DNA from: JAGVSZ01 sp963716855
Lineage (GTDB): Bacteria > Pseudomonadota > Gammaproteobacteria > Burkholderiales > SG8-39
Assembly: GCA_963716855.1 (NCBI GenBank)
Contig: CAVQUV010000029.1
Location: forward strand, 1-64,000
Length of the DNA stretch: 64,000 nt
Direction: 5' to 3'
This document shows, piece after piece, positions 54,865-63,312 of the stretch; position 1 is the first letter of the stretch, and every line of letters starts with the position of its first letter. The translations under genes and the position numbers were made by a program. The notes beneath the pieces are model-generated. The model did no database searches. It saw only the letters and a program-made list of their open reading frames with translations, and was not told the DNA's origin.

Positions 54865-55872
54865 TCAGTTCTTCTGCGCGGTCGCAAGGAGCTGCTTGTA
54901 GAAGGCGCTCACCGCCGCGTTGTCCTTCGTGACCTCATCCCCGATCGGCCCGAGCAGCTGGCGCACGCGCGCCTGATCTTCGGGCGAGAAGCGCACGAAC
55001 TCGCCGCCGACCTCCGCCCAGCGCTTGCGCATGCCCTCGTCGATCGTGCGCGACTGCGCCATCATGCGCGGCTGGATCTTGGCGCCCTCCTCGATCACGA
55101 TCTGGCGCAGGTCGGCCGGGAGCTTGCCGAGCCACGCGCGGCTCACCGCGCCCACCGACACGATCATGGTGTCGTTCAGCTCGGTGAGGATCTTGCTGAT
55201 GTCGTTGAACTTGAGGTTCACGAAGACCGCGGTGGCGCTCTGCGTGCCGTCGATGACGCCCTGCTGCAGGCCCGGGATGACCTCGGCGAGGTCCATCGGC
55301 ACGGCGGTCGCGCCGAACACGCGCATCTTCGCGCGCTCCGCCGCGGTCGCGTTGACCCGCAGCTTCTTGCCCTTGAAGTCGTCGATGCGGCGGATCGGCT
55401 GCTTCGCGAGGTAGTGCGCGAACGCGAAGGTGTAGATCGAGACGATCTGGACGTTCTTGTCCGCGCCGAGCGCGAGGATCTCCTTGTTCAGGGCCGGATC
55501 GAGCAGGACCTTCTCGGCGTGCTGCATGTCCTTGAAGAGCACCGGGATGCTGAAGGTGCCGAAGCGCGGGTCGACGCCGGCGAAGAAGTCGGCGGGCGAG
55601 GTGAACGCTTCGATGGTGCCGAGCTGCGTGCCCTCGATCTGGCTCGCGATCGTGCCGAGCTGGTTGCGCGGGAAGAGCTTCACCTCGATCCGCCCGTTCG
55701 AGCGCGCCTCGACGCCCTCCTTCATCCAGGTGCCCCACTGGTGCTGGATGTCGTTCATGGTGGCGAAGCCGATCTTCATGGTGAAGTCGGCGGCGGGGGC
55801 GGGCATCGCCGCACCGAGCGCGAGCCCGGCAACGGCGACGAGCGCGCGGAACGAGCGCGTGGCGCGTGACAT
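54865..55872 (-). CDS. dctP: TRAP transporter solute-binding protein
   Basis: A 335-residue exported protein. A signal peptide covers about 1-27 (VAVAGLALGAAMPAPAA). MKIGFATMNDIQHQWGTWMKEG opens the mature part, and VFGATAVPMDLAEVIPGLQQG with GTQSATAVF are the ligand-binding segment of DctP proteins; the usual Arg that grips a carboxylate is in the KLRVNATAAER stretch. It captures an acid in the periplasm for dctQM. The following gene downstream is dctQ; the upstream cupin gene is 59 bases away. Confidence 0.92.
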   Translation of the reverse strand: MSRATRSFRALVAVAGLALGAAMPAPAADFTMKIGFATMNDIQHQWGTWMKEGVEARSNGRIEVKLFPRNQLGTIASQIEGTQLGTIEAFTSPADFFAGVDPRFGTFSIPVLFKDMQHAEKVLLDPALNKEILALGADKNVQIVSIYTFAFAHYLAKQPIRRIDDFKGKKLRVNATAAERAKMRVFGATAVPMDLAEVIPGLQQGVIDGTQSATAVFVNLKFNDISKILTELNDTMIVSVGAVSRAWLGKLPADLRQIVIEEGAKIQPRMMAQSRTIDEGMRKRWAEVGGEFVRFSPEDQARVRQLLGPIGDEVTKDNAAVSAFYKQLLATAQKN

Positions 55873-55931
55873 CTGGCGTTCTCCTCCTGGTTGGTCTTAT
55901 CGCCCCGCTGTGCGCCGGGGCCGCGCGGTCG

Positions 55932-56612
55932 TCACCAGACGAGGTCGCCCTCGCGGATGAGCATCATGCAGCCGTCGGCCTCGGTGAACGGCGCGTGCGG
56001 CTTGCCGCAGGGCATGCGGAACCACATGCCGGCGCCATAGGCGGCGTACTCGTCGCTGAGGCAGCCCTTGAGCACGAACGTCTCCTCGCCGATCGAGTGG
56101 TCGTGCGACGGGATCTTGCGGTTCGGGTGCACGTTGCCGATGCGGCCGGTCTCGATGCCGTCGGCGTTCGGGTAGAGGTGCAGCACGTCCGCGCCGCGAT
56201 GCGGGAAGGCGGTCCACTGCGCGGTCTTCGCGTCGATCACGAGCCGCGTGCCGCCGGGCCGGATCGGCACGCGCCACTTCACGTAGAGCACGCAACCGCC
56301 CTTCGAGGCGGGCGTATGGGTGTAGCCGGGCTGGTTGCGAATGAACGTGTGCTGGCCGTATTGCCCGCTGCCATCCTCGTAGCTGCCCTCGACCACGAAG
56401 ATGTCCATCCGGTCCACGAGCGTCTCGGTGGGCAGCCTGGCGCCCGGCTCGAACTTGAGCAGCGCAGTCTCGCGTCCCTTGCGCGGGTCGTTCACGAACT
56501 CGAGCACCTTGCGCGAGACGCCCGCGTGCTCGGTCCTCTCCCACGGCATCTCGTTGGTGTTGACGACCGCGACCTGGTTCGAATCGGCGTTGACTGCGGG
56601 TGCGACGCGCAT
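55932..56612 (-). CDS. ChrR-like double cupin protein
   Basis: A 226-residue protein from the ATG at 56612. Two cupin barrels are visible: VDRMDIFVVEGSYEDGSG in the first and IPSHDHSIGEETFVLKGCLSD in the second, which keeps His, His, Glu and a later His (PCGKPHAPF). The arrangement is like ChrR cupins that bind zinc or another metal. It could be a metal-dependent oxygenase, isomerase or sensor. It precedes the TRAP transporter genes and may be the first gene of that operon. It is divergent from a CDGSH protein. Confidence 0.75.
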   Translation of the reverse strand: MRVAPAVNADSNQVAVVNTNEMPWERTEHAGVSRKVLEFVNDPRKGRETALLKFEPGARLPTETLVDRMDIFVVEGSYEDGSGQYGQHTFIRNQPGYTHTPASKGGCVLYVKWRVPIRPGGTRLVIDAKTAQWTAFPHRGADVLHLYPNADGIETGRIGNVHPNRKIPSHDHSIGEETFVLKGCLSDEYAAYGAGMWFRMPCGKPHAPFTEADGCMMLIREGDLVW

Positions 56613-56734
56613 GGGTCCCCTTCGACTCGGAGTTTCGTTCGGAGGAAAAAACAACGATAATCGAACGGCGCACCGCGGGTCAATACGCGCGGCGCCGCAA
56701 GCGCCACCGCCCTCTCCGCGCGAGGCAAGCACCG

Positions 56735-56992
56735 ATGGCCGACACGACCGAAGAACCCGCGATCGCCCAAAAGGCGCCGTACAAGATCGATCTGCTGGCA
56801 GGATATCGCTACGCGTGGTGCGCCTGCGGGCTCTCGAAGATGCAGCCCTTCTGCGACGGCTCGCACACTTCGACGAAAACCGGCATCAAGCCGGTCGTCT
56901 GGACCCAGGAGAAGGACCAGACCGCCTACCTGTGCGGCTGCAAGCGGACCGGCGGCAGGCCGTTTTGCGACGGCACGCACAAGAAGCTGTAG
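56735..56992 (+). CDS. CDGSH iron-sulfur domain protein (two domains)
   Basis: An 85-residue protein. It has two zinc-finger-like CDGSH motifs: CACGLSKMQPFCDGSH and CGCKRTGGRPFCDGTH. Each binds a [2Fe-2S] cluster with three Cys and one His, as in mitoNEET. Small tandem CDGSH proteins are soluble and may transfer electrons or clusters. The gene starts 38 bases before the next gene and they are probably co-transcribed. Divergent from the cupin/TRAP operon. Confidence 0.93.
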   Translation: MADTTEEPAIAQKAPYKIDLLAGYRYAWCACGLSKMQPFCDGSHTSTKTGIKPVVWTQEKDQTAYLCGCKRTGGRPFCDGTHKKL

Positions 56993-57029
56993 CGCGGGGC
57001 ACATCCCGAACCATCGACGGAGCCAATCC

Positions 57030-58502
57030 ATGGACCGCGGACTGGAAGCCATTCAGAACTTCATCGGCGGCGAGTTCGCCGCCGCGAAATCCGGCAAGAC
57101 CTTCGAGAACCGCTCGCCGGTGGACGGACGGCTGGTCGGCCTCGTCGCCGAGGCGGGCGAGCCGGAGGTCGACGCGGCGGTGCGCGCCGCGCGCGCGGCG
57201 CTGGCGGGCCCGTGGGGAACGATGGACACCGCCAAGCGCTCCGAGCTGCTCTACGCCGTCGCCGACGAGATCAACCGTCGCTTCGACGACTTCCTGCAGG
57301 CGGAAGTCGCCGACACGGGAAAGCCGATGTCGCTGGCGAAGCACCTGGACATCCCGCGCGGCGCGGCGAACTTCAAGATCTTCGCCGACGTCGTCAAGAA
57401 CGTCCCCACCGAGTCGTTCCAGATGGCGACGCCCGACGGCAAGGGCGCGCTGAACTACGCGATCCGCGTGCCGAAGGGCGTGGTCGCGGTGATCTGCCCG
57501 TGGAACCTGCCGCTCCTCCTGATGACCTGGAAGGTGGGCCCCGCGCTCGCCTGCGGGAACACGGTGGTGGTGAAGCCCTCGGAGGAGACGCCGTCGACCG
57601 CCACGCTGCTCGGCGAGGTGATGAACAAGGTCGGCGTGCCGCCGGGCGTGTACAACGTCGTGCACGGCTTCGGTCCGGGGTCGGCGGGCGAGTTTCTGAC
57701 CCGGCACAAGGGCGTCGATGCGATCACTTTCACCGGCGAGACGCGCACCGGCACCGCGATCATGAAGGCCGCGGCGGAGGGCACGCGCGGGGTGTCGTTC
57801 GAGCTGGGCGGCAAGAACGCGGGCCTGGTGTTCGCCGACTGCGACTTCGACGCGGCGGTCGACGGGATTTCGCGCGCGGCATTCGCCAACTGCGGTCAGG
57901 TCTGCCTCGGCACCGAGCGCGTGTACGTCGAGCGCCCGATTTTCGAGAAGTTCGTGCAGGCGCTCAAGAAGAAGGCCGAGGCCATGAAGGCCGGGCCGCC
58001 CGAGGACGCGGCGACCGGCATCGGTCCGCTGATCAGCCAGGAGCACCGCGCCAAGGTGCTTTCGTACTACAAGAAGGCCGTCGAGGACGGTGCGACCGTC
58101 GTCACCGGCGGCGGCATTCCCGCCATGCCGGCCGAGCTGAAAGGCGGCGCGTGGATCCAGCCGACGATCTGGACCGGTCTCGCGGAGGACTCGGCGGTGA
58201 TCCGCGAGGAGATCTTCGGGCCGTGCTGCCACATCCGGCCGTTCGACGCCGAGGACGAGGCGATCCGACTCGCGAACGACACGCCCTACGGGCTCGCGAC
58301 GACCATCTGGACCACGAACCTTACCCGCGCACACCGCGTGTCCGCGCAGATCGAGGTGGGCATCTGCTGGGTCAACTGCTGGTTCCTCCGCGATCTCCGC
58401 ACGCCGTTCGGCGGCTCGAAGGAATCCGGCATCGGCCGCGAGGGCGGCGTGCACTCGCTCGAGTTCTACACCGAGCTGCGCAACGTCTGCGTCAAACTGT
58501 GA
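57030..58502 (+). CDS. Aldehyde dehydrogenase, muconic-semialdehyde type
   Basis: A 490-residue NAD(P)-dependent enzyme. Glu258 (FELGGKNA) and Cys292 (CGQVC) are catalytic. VICPWNLPLLLMTWKVGPAL and GTRVYVE-like GTERVYVERP segments, FGGSKESGIGREGG and ending LRNVCVKL match 2-hydroxymuconic or 2-aminomuconic semialdehyde dehydrogenases of meta-cleavage pathways. It oxidises a semialdehyde to an acid in the cytoplasm. The substrate is inferred. An ACMSD-like amidohydrolase in the neighbouring operon and a deaminase-like protein far upstream fit a tryptophan or aminophenol type pathway, but no ring-cleaving dioxygenase is in the window. Confidence 0.88.
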   Translation: MDRGLEAIQNFIGGEFAAAKSGKTFENRSPVDGRLVGLVAEAGEPEVDAAVRAARAALAGPWGTMDTAKRSELLYAVADEINRRFDDFLQAEVADTGKPMSLAKHLDIPRGAANFKIFADVVKNVPTESFQMATPDGKGALNYAIRVPKGVVAVICPWNLPLLLMTWKVGPALACGNTVVVKPSEETPSTATLLGEVMNKVGVPPGVYNVVHGFGPGSAGEFLTRHKGVDAITFTGETRTGTAIMKAAAEGTRGVSFELGGKNAGLVFADCDFDAAVDGISRAAFANCGQVCLGTERVYVERPIFEKFVQALKKKAEAMKAGPPEDAATGIGPLISQEHRAKVLSYYKKAVEDGATVVTGGGIPAMPAELKGGAWIQPTIWTGLAEDSAVIREEIFGPCCHIRPFDAEDEAIRLANDTPYGLATTIWTTNLTRAHRVSAQIEVGICWVNCWFLRDLRTPFGGSKESGIGREGGVHSLEFYTELRNVCVKL

Positions 58503-58582
58503 CCGCGCGCCTGCCGGTCGACCGGGCGCCGCATTCCATACGCGCGCGGCGCCCTGCAATCCCGGCACCCGATCGGCGCGCT

Positions 58583-58630
58583 GCCCCCTCACCCTAACCC
58601 TCTCCCCCAATTTCGGGGGAGAGGGTGCAC
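58583..58630. repeat. CCCTCACCC-type palindromic repeat, terminator-like
   Basis: CCCTCACCCTAACCCTCTCC starts the element. Perfect 11-base arms CCCTCTCCCCC and GGGGGAGAGGG enclose AATTTC. This is the common intergenic palindrome of high-GC proteobacteria. It lies between convergent genes and can also act as a transcription stop. Confidence 0.75.
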
Positions 58631-58631
58631 A

Positions 58632-59504
58632 TCAAGCTGTGAGCCCGCGTCGCAGCGGCAGGCTGCGGCGCGCCACGTGGCCGGCGAGCCACTTCACCGA
58701 TTGGCGTGCGCGCTCGGCGACAACGGGCAAAGGCAGCTGCAGATAGTCGTCGTTGAACACCTCGAAGCTGTAGTCGCCGCGGTACCCCGCCCCGTCGAGC
58801 CGGCGGACGAGCGCCGCGACCTCGGCGCTGTGGACGCCCTCGCCGGGAAACACGCGCAGGTGCCGCGCGGTGTCCATCCGCTCCTCGGGTGACCGCGTCT
58901 CCTGCCACATGAAGTCGGCCAGCTGAACGAGGACGATCTTGTTCGGGTCGACGTCGTCGAGCGCCTCGAGCCCGGTGGCGGTTGCGAGCAGATGGTAAGA
59001 GTCGATCGCCAGCCCCAGACTGGGGTGATCGGCGGCCTCGACCAGCCGCCACGCGTGCGGATACTCGTTCACGTGGCGCCCCCAGGAGAGCGCCTCATAG
59101 GCAATGCGGATGTTCAGCGGCAGCGCGAGGGTCGCGAGCTTCCGGAGGTCGCGCACCAGGGCATCGGACTCTCCGGTCGCGTGTGTCGACGTGGACGAGC
59201 AGACCAGCAGCACCCTTGCGTCCAGCGCGTGGCACATGCGGAGCATCGCCTTCGCGATGTCGACCTTGTAGGCGTGCAGGTGCCCCGTTAGGCCCTCGAA
59301 GTCGCGCAACACCTGGAAGCCGGTCACGCGCAGACCGCTCTCGCGCACCGCCGCCACCGCAGCGGCTTCGCCTTGCGGATGGCCGGCGATGTCGCGCGCC
59401 GAGAGCATGATCTGCGTGAAGCCCGCGTCCCGCACCGCGCGCAGCTTCGCCTCGAGGGGGCCCGCAAGCGTGATGGTGTCCATGCCGAAGTGATCGAGGT
59501 TCAT
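58632..59504 (-). CDS. 3-dehydroshikimate dehydratase-like TIM-barrel (N-terminal half of QuiC type)
   Basis: A 290-residue sugar-phosphate isomerase-like barrel. It matches the N-terminal domain of QuiC: FQVLRDFEG, RIAYEALSWGRHVNEY, AIDSYHLLA, IVLVQLADF, RVFPGEG and YSFEVFNDD. Probable metal ligands are Glu137, Asp168, Gln194 and Glu248. In QuiC this domain turns 3-dehydroshikimate into protocatechuate. The C-terminal half of QuiC is a separate gene here (59528-60409), 23 bases upstream on the same strand. ATG at 59504 chosen. Strong on fold and motifs; specificity inferred. Confidence 0.82.
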   Translation of the reverse strand: MNLDHFGMDTITLAGPLEAKLRAVRDAGFTQIMLSARDIAGHPQGEAAAVAAVRESGLRVTGFQVLRDFEGLTGHLHAYKVDIAKAMLRMCHALDARVLLVCSSTSTHATGESDALVRDLRKLATLALPLNIRIAYEALSWGRHVNEYPHAWRLVEAADHPSLGLAIDSYHLLATATGLEALDDVDPNKIVLVQLADFMWQETRSPEERMDTARHLRVFPGEGVHSAEVAALVRRLDGAGYRGDYSFEVFNDDYLQLPLPVVAERARQSVKWLAGHVARRSLPLRRGLTA

Positions 59505-59527
59505 CGTCGTTCCCCTTGCGCGCTGCG

Positions 59528-60409
59528 TCAGGGCTCGAGGTGGCTCACCACCAGCTCGAAGGTGACGCCGCCGAGGTAGATCTGGGTCAGCGCGCCCTTC
59601 TCGCTCGGCTGCACCGGGCCGCGATCCACGAACACGACGCCGCGCTCGCGCAGGATCCGCGTCGCGGCGATCACGTCGGGCGCGCCGAGCCCGACGCGCA
59701 GCAACCGCTCCTCCCATTCGATGTCTTCGGCGCCCGGCGGCGGCTCGACGAGCTGCAGATAGAACTTGCGGCACGGGCTCTCCAGGAGCGTGCCCTTGGG
59801 CAGCACGCCGAAGTACTTGCCCTCGGGCAGGATCGAGAACCCGAAGAGGCTGCGGTAGAACTCCACCCACTCGGCGCTGCGGTCGCCGAAGATGCTCTGG
59901 ACCACGCCGAAGTAGTGCAGCCCCGCCAGCGCGGGCGGATGGCGAGCGGCGCCGGGGAGCGGCACGAAGTCGACGTCGTAGATGGAGAACTCCTTGTGGC
60001 GGTCGACGAAGTAGATGAGGCTGTCGCCGACGCCGCGGATGCCGGGGATGTTCAGCTCCATCGCCGAAGCCCGCGTCGGCATCTCCCAGGCGCCGAGGTC
60101 GAGCGCATGGCGCCAGGCGTGGGCGGCGTCGCGCACGCGCAGCGCGATCGCGGTCAAGGCCGGCGTGCTCGTGGGCGCGGCGAGCCCTGGCAGCGGATCG
60201 GGGTGGGCGTTGACGATGACGTTCATCGTCCCCTGGCGGTACAGCACGACCTCGCGGGAGCGGTGCCGTGCGACCGGCATGAATCCCAGGTTCTGCAGCA
60301 GTGCGCCCAGCGCGTGCGGCTGCGAGGTCGCGTACTCGACGAACTCGATGCCGTCCATGCCGAGCGGGTTGCTCGGCTCGGGGTTGTGCTCGTCGACCTT
60401 CAAGGTCAT
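59528..60409 (-). CDS. VOC/HPPD-like protein (C-terminal half of QuiC type)
   Basis: A 293-residue protein with two VOC halves. GMDGIEFVEYATSQ and RHRSREVVLYRQG resemble the 4-hydroxyphenylpyruvate dioxygenase-like domain that QuiC carries at its C-terminus. Metal ligand candidates are His165 (GLHYFGV) and Glu285 (VTFELV). The third HPPD ligand, normally in VQHIAL, aligns with LLRVGL, so a histidine is replaced by Arg238. True HPPD activity is thus doubtful. It lies first in the operon after the IclR gene, eleven bases from it, and before the dehydratase half. Confidence 0.78.
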   Translation of the reverse strand: MTLKVDEHNPEPSNPLGMDGIEFVEYATSQPHALGALLQNLGFMPVARHRSREVVLYRQGTMNVIVNAHPDPLPGLAAPTSTPALTAIALRVRDAAHAWRHALDLGAWEMPTRASAMELNIPGIRGVGDSLIYFVDRHKEFSIYDVDFVPLPGAARHPPALAGLHYFGVVQSIFGDRSAEWVEFYRSLFGFSILPEGKYFGVLPKGTLLESPCRKFYLQLVEPPPGAEDIEWEERLLRVGLGAPDVIAATRILRERGVVFVDRGPVQPSEKGALTQIYLGGVTFELVVSHLEP

Positions 60410-60420
60410 GGTCGCCTCCG

Positions 60421-61212
60421 TCAGGGAACGAGTTGCGCGCCCAGCTCCCGCGCTGCGGCCTGCAACGGCGGGAGGTACAGCATTTTCATGTCGCGCAGCG
60501 TGATGCGGCGCGCCTGGACGATCACGTTCATGCCGGCGACGACCGATCCGGCGGCGTTTCGGACCGGCACCGCGATCGAGCGCACCGTCGGCTCGAGCAA
60601 CTGGTCGGCGATCGCGTAGTCGGCCTCGCGCACCCCCGCGAGCTGCTGGCGCAGCTTCTCGGGGTCGATGATGGTGCGCTCGGTGTAGGGATGCAACTCG
60701 ACGCGCGACAGGTAATCGTCCAGGTCGCGCTCGGGCAGGTTTGCGAGCAGCACGTGACCGATCGACGTGCAGTAGGCGGGCAGCCGGCTGCCGACGTTCA
60801 GGTTGACCGAGATGATCCGCGAGGTCAGCGAGCGGGCGACGTACAGGATGTCGTCGCCATCGAGGATGGCGAGCGAGCAGGACTCGTTCACCGCGTCGCT
60901 CACCCGGTCGAGGAACGGTTGCGCGGTCACCACCAGCGGCGTCGAGGAGAGGTACGCGTGCCCGAGTCCGAGCAGCTTGGGGCGCAGCGCGAAGCTGCGG
61001 CCGTCCTCGGACGCGACGTAGCCGAGCCGCGCCAGCGTGTACAGGCAGCGGCGCACCGCGGCACGCGGGATGCCGGTCTTGTGGCTCAGCTGCGCAATGG
61101 TCATGTGGCGCTTCTCGCGGGAAAAGCCGCGAATCACCGCCAGCCCGCGCGCCAGGGAGGTCATGAAGTTGGGGTCGCCGCTGGTTGCGGCGATGTCCGG
61201 TCCTCGGTCCAT
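60421..61212 (-). CDS. IclR-family regulator, PcaR/PobR-like
   Basis: A 263-residue regulator. The N-terminal winged helix has MTIAQLSHKTGIPRAAVRR and YTLARLGYV. The effector domain has VGSRLPAYCTSIGHVLLANL and a C-terminal SVVAGMNVIVQA strand. It most resembles PcaR/PcaU/PobR, which control protocatechuate and 4-hydroxybenzoate genes. It opens the leftward operon that encodes both QuiC-like halves. Direct operator-like repeats lie between it and the divergent TRAP genes, which it may control as well. Confidence 0.88.
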   Translation of the reverse strand: MDRGPDIAATSGDPNFMTSLARGLAVIRGFSREKRHMTIAQLSHKTGIPRAAVRRCLYTLARLGYVASEDGRSFALRPKLLGLGHAYLSSTPLVVTAQPFLDRVSDAVNESCSLAILDGDDILYVARSLTSRIISVNLNVGSRLPAYCTSIGHVLLANLPERDLDDYLSRVELHPYTERTIIDPEKLRQQLAGVREADYAIADQLLEPTVRSIAVPVRNAAGSVVAGMNVIVQARRITLRDMKMLYLPPLQAAARELGAQLVP

Positions 61213-61213
61213 G

Positions 61214-61246
61214 TTCGATAATCGCCCAATAATTCGATAATCGCCC
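61214..61246. promoter_or_regulatory. Paired operator repeats between iclR and TRAP genes
   Basis: TTCGATAATCGCCC occurs at 61214-61227 and again at 61233-61246, 19 bases apart. Each has the palindromic core CGATAATCG. The first copy begins one base from the IclR start codon and the second abuts the plus-strand -35 box. Good position for an IclR operator acting both ways. Confidence 0.65.
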
Positions 61247-61276
61247 TTGACAGGATCTTATGCCCAAACTTACGAT
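61247..61276 (+). promoter_or_regulatory. Putative sigma-70 promoter of the second TRAP operon
   Basis: TTGACA at 61247-61252 is a perfect -35 box. TACGAT at 61271-61276 is a moderate -10 with an 18-base spacer. It starts right after the second operator copy, so an IclR protein bound there would contact RNA polymerase. It lies 120 bases before the small permease gene. Confidence 0.55.
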
Positions 61277-61395
61277 GCGCGCAACACACAATAAGAGGCG
61301 CCGCGCCGCCCGGCAACGCGTCGGTCATCGCCGGCGACCGGGCGGCGCGGATACGATCCACGCTTGCGCGGATCGAATCTGGAGGAGGCTGCAGC

Positions 61396-61959
61396 ATGAA
61401 CCGCGTCATCGACGGCTATTGCCGCCTCCTGACCCTGGTGATGGTGCTGATGCTGGCACTGATGGTCGTGTTGGTGTTCGGCAACGTCGTGCTGCGCTAC
61501 GGCTTCAACTCCGGCATCACGGTCAGCGAGGAGCTCTCGCGCTGGCTGTTCCTCTGGATGACCTTTCTCGGCGCCATCGTCGCGCTCAAGGAGCACGGTC
61601 ATCTCGGAACGGACGTGCTGGTCGCGCGCCTGCCCAGGGGGGCAAGGCGCGCCTGTCTGCTGATCGGCCAGGTCCTGATGCTCTACGTCACGTGGCTCGT
61701 TCTCCGGGGCAGCTGGGCGCAGACCGTCATCAATCTCGAGGTCGAGGCACCCGTGACCGGCGCTTCGGTCGGAATCTTCTACGGTGCCGGGGTGGTATTC
61801 GCGGTCTCGGCGGGCGTGGTGCTGGCACGCGAGTTGTGGCGCACCGCGAGCGGACAGGCGAGTGACGCCGAGCTGGTGATGGTGCAGGAGTCGGAAGAGT
61901 TCGCCCAGATTCACGACCTGCACATCGGCGAGTCCGAGCCCGGGAAGACCCGGCGCTGA
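61396..61959 (+). CDS. dctQ: TRAP transporter small permease
   Basis: A 187-residue membrane protein with four helices. YCRLLTLVMVLMLALMVVLV opens it; VSEELSRWLFLWMTFLGAIV holds the Glu-Glu typical of DctQ. The C-terminal 30 residues are hydrophilic and longer than usual. ATG at 61396 follows GGAGGAGGCTGC. It is the first gene of a TRAP operon divergent from an IclR regulator and QuiC-like genes, so it may bring in a hydroaromatic or aromatic acid. Confidence 0.9.
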   Translation: MNRVIDGYCRLLTLVMVLMLALMVVLVFGNVVLRYGFNSGITVSEELSRWLFLWMTFLGAIVALKEHGHLGTDVLVARLPRGARRACLLIGQVLMLYVTWLVLRGSWAQTVINLEVEAPVTGASVGIFYGAGVVFAVSAGVVLARELWRTASGQASDAELVMVQESEEFAQIHDLHIGESEPGKTRR

Positions 61960-61972
61960 GCGGAGGTCTGTC

Positions 61973-63254
61973 GTGACCGTCGCCGTCTTTCTCGGTTCGC
62001 TGCTCGCCGCCATGGCGCTCGGCATTCCCATTGCCTACTCGCTGCTGCTGTGCGGCGCCGCGCTGATGTGGCACCTCAACATGTTCGACGCGCAGATCCT
62101 GGCGCAGAACCTCGTCAACGGCGCCGACAGCTTCCCGCTGCTCGCGGTGCCGTTCTTCATGCTCGCCGGCGAGATCATGAACGTCGGCGGGCTGTCCAAG
62201 CGGATCATCCAGCTCGCCATGGCGCTCGTCGGCCACGTGCGCGGCGGCCTCGGCTTCGTGACGATCCTCGCCGCCTGCCTGATGGCGGCGCTGTCGGGTT
62301 CGGCGGTTGCCGACACCGCGGCCCTCGCTGCGCTGCTCTTGCCCATGATGGTCAAAGCCGGACACGACAAGGCGCGCGCCGGGGGGCTCATCGCCTCCGC
62401 TGGCATCATCGCGCCGGTCATCCCGCCGTCGATCGGCTTCGTCATCTTCGGCGTGGCGGCCAATGTGTCGATCAGCAAGCTGTTCCTCGCGGGCATCGTC
62501 CCGGGCTTGCTGATGGGGCTCGCGATCGCCGCCACCTGGTGGTGGGTGGCGCGGCGCGAAGGCAGCGCGCCGCCACCCAAGGCGACGGCAGCCGAGCGCT
62601 GGCGGGCGCTGCGGGACTCGACCTGGGCGTTGTTCCTGCCCGTGATCGTGCTCTTCGGGCTGAAATTCGGCGTCTTTACGCCAACCGAGGCGGCCGTGGT
62701 CGCGGCGGTGTATGCGCTCTTCGTCGCAATGGTGGTCTACCGCGAGCTGAAGCCCGCGCAGCTCTTCGAGGTGTTCGCGAGCGCCGCCAAGACCACCGCG
62801 GTGATCATGTTCCTCGTGGCCGCGGCAATGGTGAGCGCGTGGCTGATCACGGTAGCGCAACATCCCCGCGCAGATGATCGCCCTGCTCGAACCGTTCATG
62901 GGTAACCAGACGCTGCTCCTGATCGCCATCATGGTGCTGGTCATGGCGGTAGGGACGGCGATGGACATGACGCCCACGATCCTGATCCTGACGCCGGTGT
63001 TGATGCCCGTCATCAAGGCCGCGGGCATCGACCCGGTGTACTTTGGCGTCCTCTTCATCATCAACAACGCGATCGGCCTCGTCACGCCGCCGGTGGGGAC
63101 GGTGCTGAATGTCGTCGCCGGCGTGGGCCGGATGAAACTGGACGAGGTGACCCGCGGGGTGGTGCCGTTCATGCTCGCCGAGTTCGCCGTGATGTTCCTC
63201 ATGGTTTTCTTCCCGCAGCTCGTCACCGTGCCGGCGCGGTGGCTCGCAGGCTGA
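61973..63254 (+). pseudogene. dctM: TRAP transporter large permease with one frameshift
   Basis: About 426 codons. The first 295 residues (GTG at 61973) are a clean DctM: VPFFMLAGEIMNVGGLSKR, LSGSAVADTAALAALLLPMM and IPPSIGFVIFGVAANVSI. At about 62858 one extra C moves the frame; removing it gives AWLITVANIPAQMIAL and joins the second part, which ends at 63254 with TPTILILTPVLMPV and IGLVTPPVG intact. The conserved second half argues for a single sequence error. Encoded 14 bases after dctQ; dctP follows after 58 bases. Confidence 0.83.
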
Positions 63255-63312
63255 GCCTGCAAAATCGACGGCGCTTGTTTCGATGCGACTCGTTCATCCA
63301 AGGAGACAGACG

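Noticed and set aside
59528..60409. Annotation as functional 4-hydroxyphenylpyruvate dioxygenase
   Set aside because: One metal ligand position holds Arg and the neighbouring gene is the QuiC-type barrel.
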